Assembly (NCBI GenBank): GCA_001510575.1
Contig: LNGK01000002.1
Location: forward strand, 1,600,144-1,664,143
Source: Knoxdaviesia capensis
Lineage: Eukaryota; Ascomycota; Sordariomycetes; Microascales; Gondwanamycetaceae
Direction: 5' to 3'
Length of the DNA stretch: 64,000 nt
Each line of letters begins with the position of its first letter. Positions within the stretch are counted from its first letter, which is position 1. A program made the translations under genes and the position numbers. Below the pieces are notes generated by a model. It was not told where the DNA came from. It ran no database searches and saw only the letters and a program-made list of their open reading frames with translations. Positions 10,876 to 22,325 of the stretch are shown piece by piece.

Positions 10876-13689
10876 CAGTCCAGTCTGTATATGATGGCAT
10901 GTGTGGACAGACTTACCACCGTACGGACTGTGTGATGTGATGTGACTCGAAACATGCCTGTCTCTCTCTCTCTCTCTGGACTGCGCGAAGCGTGCGATGC
11001 ATTGAAGCGAGCGGAATTAGGCGCGTGACCCTATCTGTGCCGATGCCCAAATTGGGACACATCTATCATCCCCTTTGTGCAATCGCGCCTGGAGAGGAGC
11101 GGAAGTTCCTTGCAAAGCTACCCTGAAATCACACACGAAAACATTCCGTTAGCTGATCGGGCAGTCGGCAGCTAAACGAGTAGCACTGAATTGCTTACCG
11201 GCCACAGGGCATGCGCTAAACCGGGTTAAACCTAGGGGAGAGATCCACTCCAGCTGGGCTGCCCCGAGATAATTTGGCGGTGATGGATCTTCAGCTGGCA
11301 TTGATTCTAGGTGGCGTTGGTTTTTTTTTTTTTCGCTCTCTCTCATTTGGTTGGCCCCTTAGCGCACTGGTTAGTCGGGCGCTCCAACAACAGAAGTGGT
11401 CTGGCCAGTATCTTCGCGACACCTCATGTTTTGGCTTTAGGTTGTTCGACGTCTAGAGAGCACTTACATATGCCACTTAGGGTAGATAACGACACACAGA
11501 AATGACCTATTTTTGGCTTTTGGTGTATCATGATGGCTTCCTTGACCACTAACCGTCTCCGTCGGGGATGGAAAGAGCCTGGCCTGTCCGGGCTGTGCGT
11601 GCATGGTTTGGTTTCTGGGCTGGGATGTGAGTATAGAGCACTATAGGTAGGTGTTCGAAGGGAGCTCGCAGATTGTTTCGGCTGGGACAGAAAGGGAGGC
11701 CCGGAGTAGCTGAATGCAATTAATGCCGTCATTCTGAGCGATATAAGTCCAGGGCTGAATGACACTGTCACCACCGACAGTGAATGAAACCCAAGGGCGG
11801 TCGGGAGGGCTGTAAACCGGAACGACGATTGGCGAGACACCTATAGTACCCGTGCCACCAAACAATGGAGAGGGAATCGAGTTAGTACTGGTTACTTATA
11901 CACGGCAAATCCAACCACAAAATGCCAGACAGACCACCAAACAAGCTTGGTGGAGCTTAAAACCCACGAGTTCATTGTTGGTTAGGGGGAAAACCAGACG
12001 AACAGAGATATAAAATCAAGAACCGGCCCACACCCGGACCTTCAGTCCTTCAGTCCGCTGCCGGCTCCATGCATGGAATCTGCAAACCCAACCACATTGA
12101 CATAGCAAAGAGCATATCTGTGTGACGAAGGACACACACCCCAATCTGGGATGGTCGGCATGTGTACGCCCTGTACGTACCGCTGACAATCACCTGGCGT
12201 GCTTGGGGCCCGTTGTACCGTGTTGGCTAGCCATGAACGCTGTACCAGGCTTGATGACATATGGAATCGATGCATGAAGTTGAGGCGGACCGGAAACCAG
12301 GGACAGCGTCCCGGATGGGTTGATCGAACTGGACGGTCACAAGAGACGGACGACGAATACTTGTGCATCCTTTAGGGCTTGACATGACATTCACACGAGG
12401 GTTGAATTGATCAAGAGCCATGGCAGGATTCAGACGGCAGAGAGGAGTCCCAAAATAGAAGCATTGGGTCACACTCACACCACCTCCAACATCGAGGAAA
12501 AACGGGAAGCATAATCTGTAATACCACCACCACCCACCTGCGGAGGAGAGAAATGTCTGTGAACCCCGAGCCTTGTGAAAAATACCCGAAACAACAGTCA
12601 AAAGAAACGAAAAAGGCCCAGACCAGAGATGCAGACACAGAAGATGGAATAGCGTGAGGGGAAAAAAAGAATGAATCATTTTGTTGGCTCAGGGATTTCC
12701 GGATGTTGGACCTTCCGGTCATCATTGTTGGCTTATTCAATCAAGCCGTACATTACACACACGAACAAGCTCTTGCCCTTCCACAGGTTTGCTATCTTTT
12801 GTCCGCCCGAAAGATGTTGGCCATGTACAGTTTCCATGGTTGCAAAGGTAACTGTTGCATTCTATTTATATCGCCCGGGTACTTGCATGCAAAGGTATCG
12901 TAGCAGTGACATGCACACACGGAAGCGGAGGGAAGGAGCGACATGCCGCTTGACGGGGTTATGCACTTAAGCAGTTTAGAGCGGCCTCGTGGATGGCTTT
13001 GCGTCTTACGACTCGTGGGAAGGTCCTTCCCCGAAGAAAAAGAAGGAAAAAAGGTGTGCAGCAAGGCACCAGGTCGGCCAGTCGCTGACTGTGCGGGGGA
13101 AGGGAAAGGAAGGTGCGAGAGCAAGTTGGATAAGAGCAGAGACTCGGGCAAGAGCAGAAAAAACAAGTGTTTGACACTAGGGTTGCATCTGCCTTGGCTT
13201 ACATGTTCTTATCACTTGTCCGCTAAGCGAGGGGCCATCGTGACTGCCGCTACCAAGGAGCTTACATACGAAGAGGTCAGTCTGGGGCATTGTGTGCACG
13301 GAGGAAGAGGGAAGACCAGACACAGGAGAGCTCCTTCCTGTTTGCCCTTGGTGGATGGCAAAGAACCTAAAAGCTGCGAGCTTCTGGGTCGGGTGCCCGT
13401 TAAGCTGGACTGAGATATATGTCAGGCCCCGGTATGTGCATATAGCTGCACATAACGGACTTTTTGCGTAATGTCTGCCTATAAGGACACTCCAGCCACC
13501 AACATAACCATCGTACGACTAGGGAAGGAGCGTCGGGGGAATTTTTCATTATTAAACTTTTTGTATTTCTATTCCCTTCTGGAATCACGGCGCTTGGACG
13601 AGCCCCGATTGCTGCAAATACCGGATATGTGCAATAGGCGGTACGTACCGTAAGACGCTGGGTTGCGCTGCTTCGAGGCAGTATAACGT

Positions 13690-13697
<8 letters not shown>

Positions 13698-13722
<25 letters not shown>
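13698..13722. repeat. (AT)n tract within an imperfect palindrome
   Basis: About twelve AT units flanked by CACACA on the left and TGTATATATGTGCA on the right, giving an AT-rich hairpin-capable segment. Confidence 0.9.
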
Positions 13723-13727
<5 letters not shown>

Positions 13728-14752
13728 TATATGTGCAGGAGACACAGAAACGGGATACATGAAAATGCCTAGAGTACACACATGTGTAAGGAAAGTGGGT
13801 GTGGACTACGGGGCGTAACATCATTCTTATGAGCGTTGATCTATTCATAGTCGAGGTCCGCGGAAGCTGGTGGTGGTGGTGGTGATTTGCATTTTGCCTG
13901 CTTTTCTCGTCTATGCATGCGAGTCTTTCTTCCGGGCGCTCTGCATGTCGGTTATGCAGGATCTGGGAGTCTGGCGCAGCCATCACCAACCACCCAACCA
14001 ACCAACGAACGAACCAACGACGCAGGTGGGTGGGCAGCGGAATCGTGAGAGATGCCATCACCGAGCATGCCATGTTAGGCAACTACATCGCAAGAGCAGA
14101 ACATTTGCCGGAGCAGCTTATCCGCACACTTTGGAGAGGGTTTACTATTGTATGTACATGGTATATGACCAGTATAAGCCAACCCTTGGTGGGCATTAAA
14201 ATTCCCAAGGTCCCTCGCCAACTTTGGAGCGTGTGGCCGTGATTTCCGCCAGGGTCACATATACACGTATAAGACGTGGGTGCTATTGCACGGTGGAAGT
14301 GCAGGCGGCGGCGGTGAAGGAAAGACGCAACGTTCATCTGGGACTTACTTTCTGCGTAATGGATTCATTCCTGCAGATTATTGCGGAATATCTGGGCCTT
14401 TCATCAACCATCATGCGGGCGGGTGGTGGGAGGGTGTGAAGAAGATCCTCCAGACAAATATCCAGGTCGGTGACAAGGGACACTGATATCGGTACTGGCG
14501 ATTGACTCCGATGTCCGAGACGTCCATCATAACATGGATGACGGCTGGGTGGTTGGTGATGATGATCGATGGGCCTTTCATTTCTAACCTGTTTTTTTTT
14601 TCTCTCATCCCCCTCCCCTCCCCTCCTACACACGCCGCCCCCCCTGCACTTGCCTGTCCTTTTTGTCTCCTTTCCTTTTTCTAGTCAGCCCTATGAAAAG
14701 TGGAAAAGTCCTAGTCAGGGTGCATGTGCGAAGCCCGAGTGCGCTCCCCCCT

Positions 14753-14753
<1 letters not shown>

Positions 14754-14786
<33 letters not shown>
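14754..14786. repeat. (CT)16 microsatellite
   Basis: Sixteen uninterrupted CT units in the gene-free interval. Confidence 0.95.
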
Positions 14787-14788
<2 letters not shown>

Positions 14789-16320
14789 CCAGGAGATGCA
14801 ATACCACACTGAAGAAGGGGGGGAAATGAGATTTGGGGGCTGGAGTCACCCAGTGAGAAGTCTCGTCGGTCCTCGTAGTCCGTATCTCGGACTATATACA
14901 CACACATCTCACCAGGATACCCGCCATGGCGACCGGAAGCATACACCCACGCAGACAAGACTCCTCTGGAGTAGGTCTGTGAACAGGTGTGGAATCTATG
15001 CCACTTCCTTCCAACACTCCCCCCCCCCACCGTGCATCCCGCTTATTTTTTTCGGTGTCAACTCCCATCTCATCCTCGGCAACTGGGAACCCAGCACATC
15101 CCCGCAGAACCGCCGCCCGACCTGGTCTGTTGTCTGCCAATTTGCTCGTACTGCCCGCATATCAGATACCGGCGTTCGTATCTCATCACACTGCGCTGGC
15201 TAACTTGTTGCGGTCTCGTTCCCCCCCCCCCGAGCTGGCCTTATGTGGCTGACAGGGGTGAGTGGAGAGGTTGAATATTAACTAGATGCGTATTATACCG
15301 TACGTGCATATGTGGGAAGTGAAAAAAAGCACAAGAGGAAAGACGTTCACTAGCCACCCGGTGAGACTGACAAGGAAGCGAGGTGACGATAACCCCTGGA
15401 TGAGTGAGTATGAGCATGAGGAAAGGAGATATCCAGCCGGATGTGTTCTCGTTCTCGCGTCTGGGACCAGAATATATAGCACTACCGACGTATATTACAT
15501 CACACACACGGCCAGGCGACAGCCGATCTCACGCGGCCAGCCTGGCGATATGTGTTTCTCTGCCTTCCTTCTTCCCGCGCGGGAATGCCGCCGTCATCTC
15601 TCTCTCTCCCCCTGTTTCGTCCCTCTGCAACATCATGCAGGAGGGTGGGCGTGTGTGGACGGTAGTATATACAATTAGATCCGCCGGCCACGCGCAGTTG
15701 TCCACCGGGTTCGCCACACCAGTGCGTTTTTTCTTCTTTGTTTTCTTTGTGTTCTTTCCTTTTTTTTCTTTTTTTCTTCTTTTTCTCTCTTGGGAATACT
15801 CATGTGAACGTGATGTGTGCGGTGAGGATGAGAAGCCGGACCTCTGTTTTGCTGAAAAAAAGGAAAAAAAAGAAAGAAATAGTTTGAATTACACCATCCG
15901 GCGATGCGTGTTAGCCCCTCCAATCACATTTCCGGATGCCCCCGGGAAACACGGGCGAAGTGACTGTCGTCGATATGTCCTGTAGAGCTGAGATGAACCC
16001 TGCTTTACACTTTTCTATGCCCGAACTTGGACACATGGTTCGATCAGCCCAAGACAAGTGTCTAGCTTTAAGGGCTTACCGGGTGGAACATCACAAAAGG
16101 AAAAAACCAGAGCGGAATCACCAGACAGAAAAGTAAATTAAGATAACATCAGCTAGCTTGGCCCAACATGTCTTACTCCGTGCCCTGCCTCGCCCTCTCT
16201 CCCTAAGACTTTGGGGGGCTCACTCTCAGCCAGAGCGATGTGGTGGTAAATCACTATCAGCTCTTCACGGTCACCAGTCGGGATAGCGAAGCCCTACAGA
16301 GGAAAAAGGGTATATGAACC

Positions 16321-16335
16321 AAAAAAAAAAAAAAA
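16321..16335. repeat. Poly(A) run
   Basis: Fifteen consecutive A residues, followed by further A-rich sequence to about 16357. There is no coding frame and no associated retroposon hallmark. Confidence 0.9.
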
Positions 16336-17740
16336 TAGAAAAAAAAATTAAAAAGAACATGGTCAGCTTCTAGATTCTCTGCCCTTCCCGTACATCCAAA
16401 TAAGGAATCAAGGCCCGAGCTCTCCCCCCAGGACTCGTATTCCACGCAGGATACGGATCATGAACCCGACCACGGTTGAGGAATAATCTGCGGAATATAT
16501 GTCAGCCCTGCCAGCCAACCCGTTATGGCCCACGGTCGGCGAACCCCCTTGGAAAATGACCAAAATATCCTTTCACCAAAGAAGATGTAAAATGTAACCA
16601 TTGTGTAGAAGCCAAAAAAAAAAGAGCACCTTGAAACCCAGGTAGGCATGTCCAGCGGCGGAAACTGAAGATAATGAGAACCCGGGATTCCTGACGCGTG
16701 GACGCGTAGAGCGTGGCCATGGACGAGAGAGAGAGAGAGAGGCACCCTGACAAGGCGATGTCTCCGAACAGTGCCCTGTCTTGCCCCTCCCCCTCCCCCA
16801 AGGTGGGAGGTTCCGGGCTCAAGTCGAACTGCACCCCGGATGTCGACCATGAATGCGAGACGGAAAGAAAATGCTCGGTCTTTGGAAGAGAGGGGTAGGT
16901 GGGCTGGTGGGCGAGGGTTTTTTTGGGGGAGTTTGTTTTTTCTCAACTTGGGTGCCCCGCCGTCGAATGTTTCCGCACGTCGGCGGAAATGATCTGCGGA
17001 ACACGGGCGTCGGACTTTGACTCCGACGCCCACGATCTACGACGAAAGAAGAACAAACGATGGGCGTCGGATAGGGACCGCCAATGCGACCGTCACCCTC
17101 CTCCCCGCCCCCCCAGCTGAACCACAAACGAGATGAGAGGAACAAAAGAGGCACAGAACAACGGAAAGAAAAGAAACACTGCTTAGGAAAGAGGTGTGAA
17201 ATTTGTCCGAGAAATAAAGAATGCACCGAGAACCCTCATTTACACATTACCCAGTTCCCAAGGGGGACCAGCAGGAGAATGCTTGATTCCCTGCAAGCCC
17301 AACAGTGAGTGACTGGGCCAGAACAGACAGAAAAAGAAAAGACACACCCGAACACACACCCCTTTTCCAAACCCGAGAAAAGAAGAAAAAACAGGGAACA
17401 GACATGAGAAAGAGAACAGTAGTTTCTCCAGAGCGCCTGAAAGAACACCTCGCAGGTGTGTGCCACCAGAAAAAAAAAGGAAGACGAACAGAATACTAGG
17501 ATACACAACAGAGAAGAGAGCCAGGGGAAGTCTGCACATCAGACATGGGTAGAGAGAGTTGCAGGACAGGAGGGTTGGGCCAGAGATACCGGGACCCGAG
17601 TGACCCGGTCTCGAGGCCCCTGTACGGCTCGCTTGCTGAACTTGGACAGTGGATTAGAAGAAACACGCCCATAGGAAGCAGATGTAGTGGGAGTGAAGAG
17701 TTGATGGGAGGAATAAGGGGGGGGGCACGTGAAGGGTGGT

Positions 17741-20314
17741 TTACAGATCACCAACCTCCATGGAGTCATCAACAGCAACGTCCATGCGGCCAACACCCCG
17801 TTCCTCCTCCATCATCTCAATCAGGCTATCGAGATTCTCATCCAGGTTCTCAGCGTCCTTGCGGTCGAGACACTGCTTGAGCAGGCGGCGGTACTTCTCA
17901 ATCTTGTCGCCGGTGCCGCGCATGCTGATCGCCTCGACATACTCCGCCTCCGATCCGTTCAGCTCCTTAAGCCGCGCCAGAATCGCCTGCGCAGTCTCCA
18001 GCCGCGACTCGTACGACGCGCCGCCGTCCGCGCCGGTTCCGCCCATGGCCGAGTCGCCGTCGCTCATCGCCAGGCGCTGCTGCACGTCGGCCTCCATGAT
18101 CAGCTGGTTGTGGGTGCTAACCAGGTTGAGGAACTCGGACCGCACCTGCTGAACCTTGGCCAGGTCCTGCGCAATGACTTCGTCCGACTCCAGCTGCGCC
18201 TCGAGAGCGGCAATATCGCTGACCAGGGCGGCATGCTCGGCCTTGGTGTTGGCGAGGATGTTCTGCGCATCCTTCTCGGCGTTGTCCAGGTCGACCCATT
18301 GCGACTCGTAGTTCTGCGCAAGGTCGTGTAGGCGATCGAACACGAGCGGGGTAATACTGGAGTGCACCGACTTGGCCGCCTCAGACTGGTAGACAGCGCC
18401 GGTCCGGCGGGCGAGGCTGGCGGTGGGGCGGCTGCCCAAATCGGCGGCGTCCGGGACATTGGAGCCCCGCGGGCCCTGCGAGCCGGGAGGACCGAAGGGC
18501 GACGAGGACTGTTGCTTGGCCATGCGCTGCTGTTGGTTGCGAGTATTCATCTCGAGGAGAAGATCCTCAACCGTGGTGCCCTGAGCGTTGGGAATAGACG
18601 TGTTGGCATGGCGTCCAATGAGGGCGCGGACGCACTTGCGAGCGTTGCCTCTGGCAGCAATGTGCATGGCGGTGTCGCCGTTGACATCCTGGGCGTCGAG
18701 AATGCGCTGCACCCAGACATCATCATGGATCTCCATAAGAAGGTTGAGGATATGTTCCAGGTAGTAGCGCGAGCATTGCGTGGTCGGACGATCGGCCCGG
18801 CGGCTGGCGCAATGGTGAAGCACGGTCTGGCCGTTGTTGTCGCAGTAGGGGAGAGTCGACTGGAGCTCCCGGATGACCAAGGGGAAGGTGTCCTTCTCAC
18901 TACAGTTTGTGAAGTTGACGGAGCGCATGATGGGGGTTTCACCACGCACATTCTTCACATGAAGGGTAGCACCGAACCGCTTGAGCTGGCGGATAACCTC
19001 GACGTCACCCATTGCCGCCGCCCAGTGCAGAGCCGTGTGGTTGTCGGTATCGATCACCCAATCGGGCTGGAAGTTCGGCGGCGGCTCGGGGCGTTGGGCG
19101 GTGCGGCTAGCACCACGCTGGTCGCGGTCCAGAAGGAAGTAGTCGAGTAGTTCATCGCCGTAGACCGAGTGCTCTTGCTCGGTGCGGTCTTGGATGGGGT
19201 TAATATCGCGCTTGCGCTTGCGGCTGGCGGGTTGCGCGGCCTCGGCCTGGTCGTCGTCAGCGATGTATGAGGCCGACGCCACAGTAAGGTTATCGGGGGT
19301 ATCATCATCGTTGGCCGGATCGATCACTTCGGGCTCGGGCGGAGGCGGGGGAGGAGGGGCAGCTATAGATTGAGAGAGAAGGTGGTTAGGTTTTGCGGGC
19401 AGGCCATTGAAGCTTGGGTGGGGCTGGAGAGCGATCAACGAAATCAGCATAAAACACCGCAATCAACGGGAACGTACTCCACTTCGGAACGGCCGGCTTC
19501 TTCGGCTGCTTGGGCTTGCTGGCATGGCGAGGGGCCGGAGGAGGGCTCTGGGCGCCGGGAGTGTACTCGAAAATCGGTCGTAGGCGATCGTAGATGTTGT
19601 TGCGCTTCGCAAGGGCCTTGCCGCCGTCGAGGGGGATCCAAGTTCCTAGATCATGCGATGAGTGTTAGTATTCACGAGGAAGGATGCACATCGGGGTGGG
19701 TGAAAGCAAAGAAAAAGGGAAAACAAGCTGCATTGCGGCATTGCACTTGCTCCAACACAACAGACACAAGCTCTAGCTGACGTACCCTGATATTTGCCGT
19801 ATCCACCCTGGATCTTCTCGTGAGTGTCTTTTTGGACCTCGCGTTCGAGGATGCGAGTTCGAGACGGCTATGAGCAGTGCGAGCCATCACAAACGAGTCA
19901 GCAGACGGGAACTCTGTACAGGAGGACACACAGGATGTCAAGGCCCAAGAGCAGGAATCGCACCTTATCAAAACCGGCGGCCTTGAGGATATGAGTGGCG
20001 TTGATCCAGTCGTCCTGGCGACGTCGCATCACGCTCTCCTTGAGCTCCGGACCGAATAGGAACTCGTAGACCGGGATCTGAATCGAATCGAAGGGGTGCG
20101 CATATGTTAGCAAAGCTGATAGAGCTCCCGATCTTCATGCATTGGGACCACATGCTTGATCGCAAGCTGTCGATGAGAGAGACCCGAGAGCCGAGCAGGA
20201 TATCTCATCCCCCCCTGAGCAAGCTTGCGAACCAATTGCGCAGAAACTTACACCACTGTATGTGGCACTGTAGATGCCCGGCCCATTGCTCTTAGCCATG
20301 GCTGCTGCAGCCAT
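17741..20314 (-). CDS. MBP1: APSES transcription factor, Mbp1/Res2-type subunit of MBF
   Basis: DNA-binding subunit of the MluI-box binding factor driving G1/S transcription in the nucleus. Five exons inferred: 20252-20314, 19964-20077, 19786-19867, 19478-19645, 17741-19362, giving 682 residues; all four introns are GT-AG. Residues ~15-120 form the APSES domain, with IYSATYSG, IPVYEF, MRRRQDDWINATHILKAAGF, the GGYGKYQGTW turn and NNIYDRLRPIFEY. After a Pro-rich linker and a basic RKRKRD cluster (~190) come ankyrin repeats at about 245-410 (HTALHWAA, GQTVLHHCAS, GDTAMHIAARG). A coiled-coil stretch follows (~485-580) and then a C-terminal helical region. An in-frame second ATG at 20299 is an alternative start. 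The promoter carries two ACGCGT boxes about 330 bp upstream, implying autoregulation. The alternative Swi4/Swi6 assignment is less likely: Swi6-type proteins lack the complete APSES core, which is intact here. Confidence 0.96.
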
Positions 20315-21073
20315 CTCTGGCTAACAATGATGGAATGACCGGCAGCCGTGATGATTGAATAAGGGGAGTGCTGTAAGAAGATAAAGGGTTGAGAGGATGA
20401 AGGAGGAAGAACAATTGAAGCCGAAAGAAAATCAAGTTACAGACGAGGCAGTATCAAAACACCGAAGATCATGAGATGGAACGGGAAGAAAAGGATAGCA
20501 GGGGAAAAACAAAATAGCAAGACGGAGAGAGAAACACAATCCAGACTGAGGTCGGTTGAGATAAGACAAGGGTTTCGTCAGGATTGATTTTGTGAGGAGG
20601 AGAGGAAGGCGCGTTTGTGCGCGTTAGGAAGGAAATGGAAGACGCGTGATAACGCGTAAATTGGAAATCGATGAGATTTCGTGGGGCGCCAGGTGAAAAA
20701 ATTCAATATTACCTAAACGGGCTTAGCGCGTGGATCAGTCACGCCAGTGCTAGGGTGAGCTGGCACTGTATACGGGCACTGGGTGTGGTGGGTTAAACCC
20801 TATATATTCACAAGTATCTCCACGTGCCACCATTCTTCTATTACACAAAGGGGGCAGCCTTACAAAGGGTTTCTACTTCACCGGTGCTCTTAGAAAGTCT
20901 TTAACAATGGAGCTTCAAGCTCACTGCCTCATCCTGGGCCTTCTCTGGCATGTCTGGAGGCACTCGTGACTTGGAGTGCAGTCAGGTCTATGGTGGCTTG
21001 CTCAAGTAGACCACACGGACAGCACCACGGATTTAATTGAAAAGTCGCTAGATCTAGATAAAATACCCAAACC
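20315..21073. other. Mbp1 promoter region and intergenic
   Basis: No gene seen. The part next to 20314 is Mbp1 leader and promoter with two MCB boxes at 20642-20657. The part near 21073 is likely the 3' region of the minus-strand metallo-hydrolase gene. Confidence 0.6.
20642..20657. promoter_or_regulatory. Two MCB boxes (ACGCGT) upstream of Mbp1
   Basis: Two exact palindromic ACGCGT sites at 20642-20647 and 20652-20657, 10 bp apart and about 330 bp upstream of the Mbp1 start. ACGCGT is the established recognition core of the MBF complex, whose DNA-binding subunit is encoded just downstream. The inference is autoregulation or cell-cycle-regulated transcription. Confidence 0.7.
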
Positions 21074-22006
21074 TCACACCGGATCCCCATCTGCCCACAC
21101 AACGATATTCGGCGGCGGATCTTCCAACAGCGCAAAGAAATTCCGCACCTCCTCATCCGTGTACCGCAGACTGAAGTGCGTCAGCACAAACGTGGTCTTG
21201 GGCCACCGGCGAATCACCGGCTCCAGCTCGCTCCACAGCGTATGGCGAGTCTTGGTCGCCTGGTGGCGGTGCGCCTCGACCAAGAAGCTGCACTCGGTGA
21301 TGACCACGGGGATCCCGTCGCGCAGCCACTCCGGGTCGGCGGCCAGCGTTGCCGCGGTGGTATCTCCGAGGAAGGCGAAGATGTTGGAGTGGGCCGGGGC
21401 GGTCAGGTCGGCGCCGGCGCGGCGCAGGTCCGCCAGCTGCGCGCCCGGCAGGCCCTGGAACTCGGGCTTGAGCTTGTGCGTGGTTTGCGCGAACACGTAG
21501 CCGACGCACGGCACGCTGTGGTCGCAGTCGAACACGGTGGCGAAGATGTTCTTCGTCCGCCGCAGCGGGACCACGTCGCCGTGGCGCACGCCGTGCGTGA
21601 CGTGCGTGTCCAGCTTGCCCCGGCGCTCGGGGTTGGCCAGGAGGCTCTCCTCGGTGATCAGGCCGCCGAGATTCAGAATCGAGTTGGCGCGGACGAAGGT
21701 GTTGAAGGCGTCCACCATGCCTTCGGGGCAGAAGATGTCCGGGGGGTCATCGCGCTTTACAAATGCCGGCGAGAGCAGCACGTGGTCGTTGTGGCCGTGG
21801 GTGAGGAAGATGTGCTTCGGCCGGGATTTGTTGACACACAGGCCGGCGTCCAGGAGCAGGTTCAGCTGGGGAATGATAAATGACGTGTGCCAGGCGGCCC
21901 GGGACCGGCCGGTCAGAACATATTGATTGAAGGGTTTGGGGAATGTCCACTCCAGAATCTCCGATCGCGGGGACTGGGGCAACGGGACGGCAAAAGTCGG
22001 AGTCAT
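21074..22006 (-). CDS. Metallo-beta-lactamase-fold hydrolase, short RNase Z-like
   Basis: Intronless 310-residue protein of the metallo-beta-lactamase superfamily. The metal-binding set is visible: THGHNDHV with H70, H72, D74 and H75; H163 in DHSVPCVGY; D215 in FLGDTT; and H277 in VLTHFSLRY. The HSVPCVGY and FLGDTT contexts resemble tRNase Z (tRNA 3' processing endonuclease) rather than glyoxalase II or lactamases. The protein is short, like tRNase ZS. The full-length fungal tRNase ZL is much larger, so this is probably a paralogous or bacterial-type RNase Z-like hydrolase rather than the essential enzyme. There is no obvious signal peptide or targeting sequence. It is co-directional with the reductase gene to its right. 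A TTAGGG-type telobox lies about 100 bp upstream of its start. Substrate is unknown; tRNA processing is family-based inference. Confidence 0.85.
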   Translation of the reverse strand: MTPTFAVPLPQSPRSEILEWTFPKPFNQYVLTGRSRAAWHTSFIIPQLNLLLDAGLCVNKSRPKHIFLTHGHNDHVLLSPAFVKRDDPPDIFCPEGMVDAFNTFVRANSILNLGGLITEESLLANPERRGKLDTHVTHGVRHGDVVPLRRTKNIFATVFDCDHSVPCVGYVFAQTTHKLKPEFQGLPGAQLADLRRAGADLTAPAHSNIFAFLGDTTAATLAADPEWLRDGIPVVITECSFLVEAHRHQATKTRHTLWSELEPVIRRWPKTTFVLTHFSLRYTDEEVRNFFALLEDPPPNIVVWADGDPV

Positions 22007-22325
22007 GGTTGTTTTAAGACAGAACGAAGGAAGGAAATGGAATACGGGGACTTTGAAGAAGAGAAATCCTGAAGGAACATATAAGTGAGCGGAGCCAAAA
22101 TGGCACTGGTTAGGGTTAGCATGTGGGACAGTTGAGGGACTCTATATCAAGACAAGACTTTTGGACAGTTGGATACAGTTTATGCAAATACGTTGAAGCG
22201 GAACAATTAGGACCTCAGACGATGGATTAAACAAGAACATATCAATATTACTACACGCGAAGACTCAGTGCGACATCGAGAATTGGGCGCATCTTAGGGT
22301 TAGACCCGCACATATATCCTCCAGC
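22007..22325. other. Intergenic with telobox repeats
   Basis: Promoter of the metallo-hydrolase gene and 3' region of the aldo-keto reductase gene. Contains GGTTAGGGTTAG at 22108-22119 and TTAGGGTTAG at 22294-22303. No gene seen. Confidence 0.6.

Larger units (their letters stand above)
4150..17740. other. 13.6-kb interval without recognisable genes
   Basis: Between the start of the membrane-protein gene and the end of the Mbp1 gene I find no frame with the GC-rich third positions seen in real genes here, no recognisable domain, no tRNA and no transposase. The sequence holds many simple repeats (GA, GT, CT, AT tracts), a perfect 19-bp inverted repeat at 10808/10857 and a pair of ACGCGT boxes at 16694. 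The part from about 4.1 to 7 kb is pyrimidine-rich on the minus strand and may be promoter or long 5' UTR of the membrane-protein gene. The last few hundred bases before 17741 are likely Mbp1 3' UTR. Non-coding RNA genes would be invisible by eye. Confidence 0.6.

Noticed and set aside
11344..11430. tRNA-like 5' half (TTAGCGCACTGGTTAGTC resembles an A box)
   Set aside because: No T-arm or B box (GGTTCGA) downstream and no complementary anticodon or acceptor stems.
12227..12740. Overlapping minus-strand frames near 12.2-12.7 kb
   Set aside because: Possible splice-like signals but the translations show no domain and no codon bias.
16030..16050. GGTTCGATCAG as a possible tRNA B box
   Set aside because: The essential TCC end is missing and no A box or cloverleaf stems surround it.
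16458..17033. 191-codon minus-strand open frame in the gene-free interval
   Set aside because: Contains homopolymer-derived residues and no recognisable motif; codon usage unlike real genes here.
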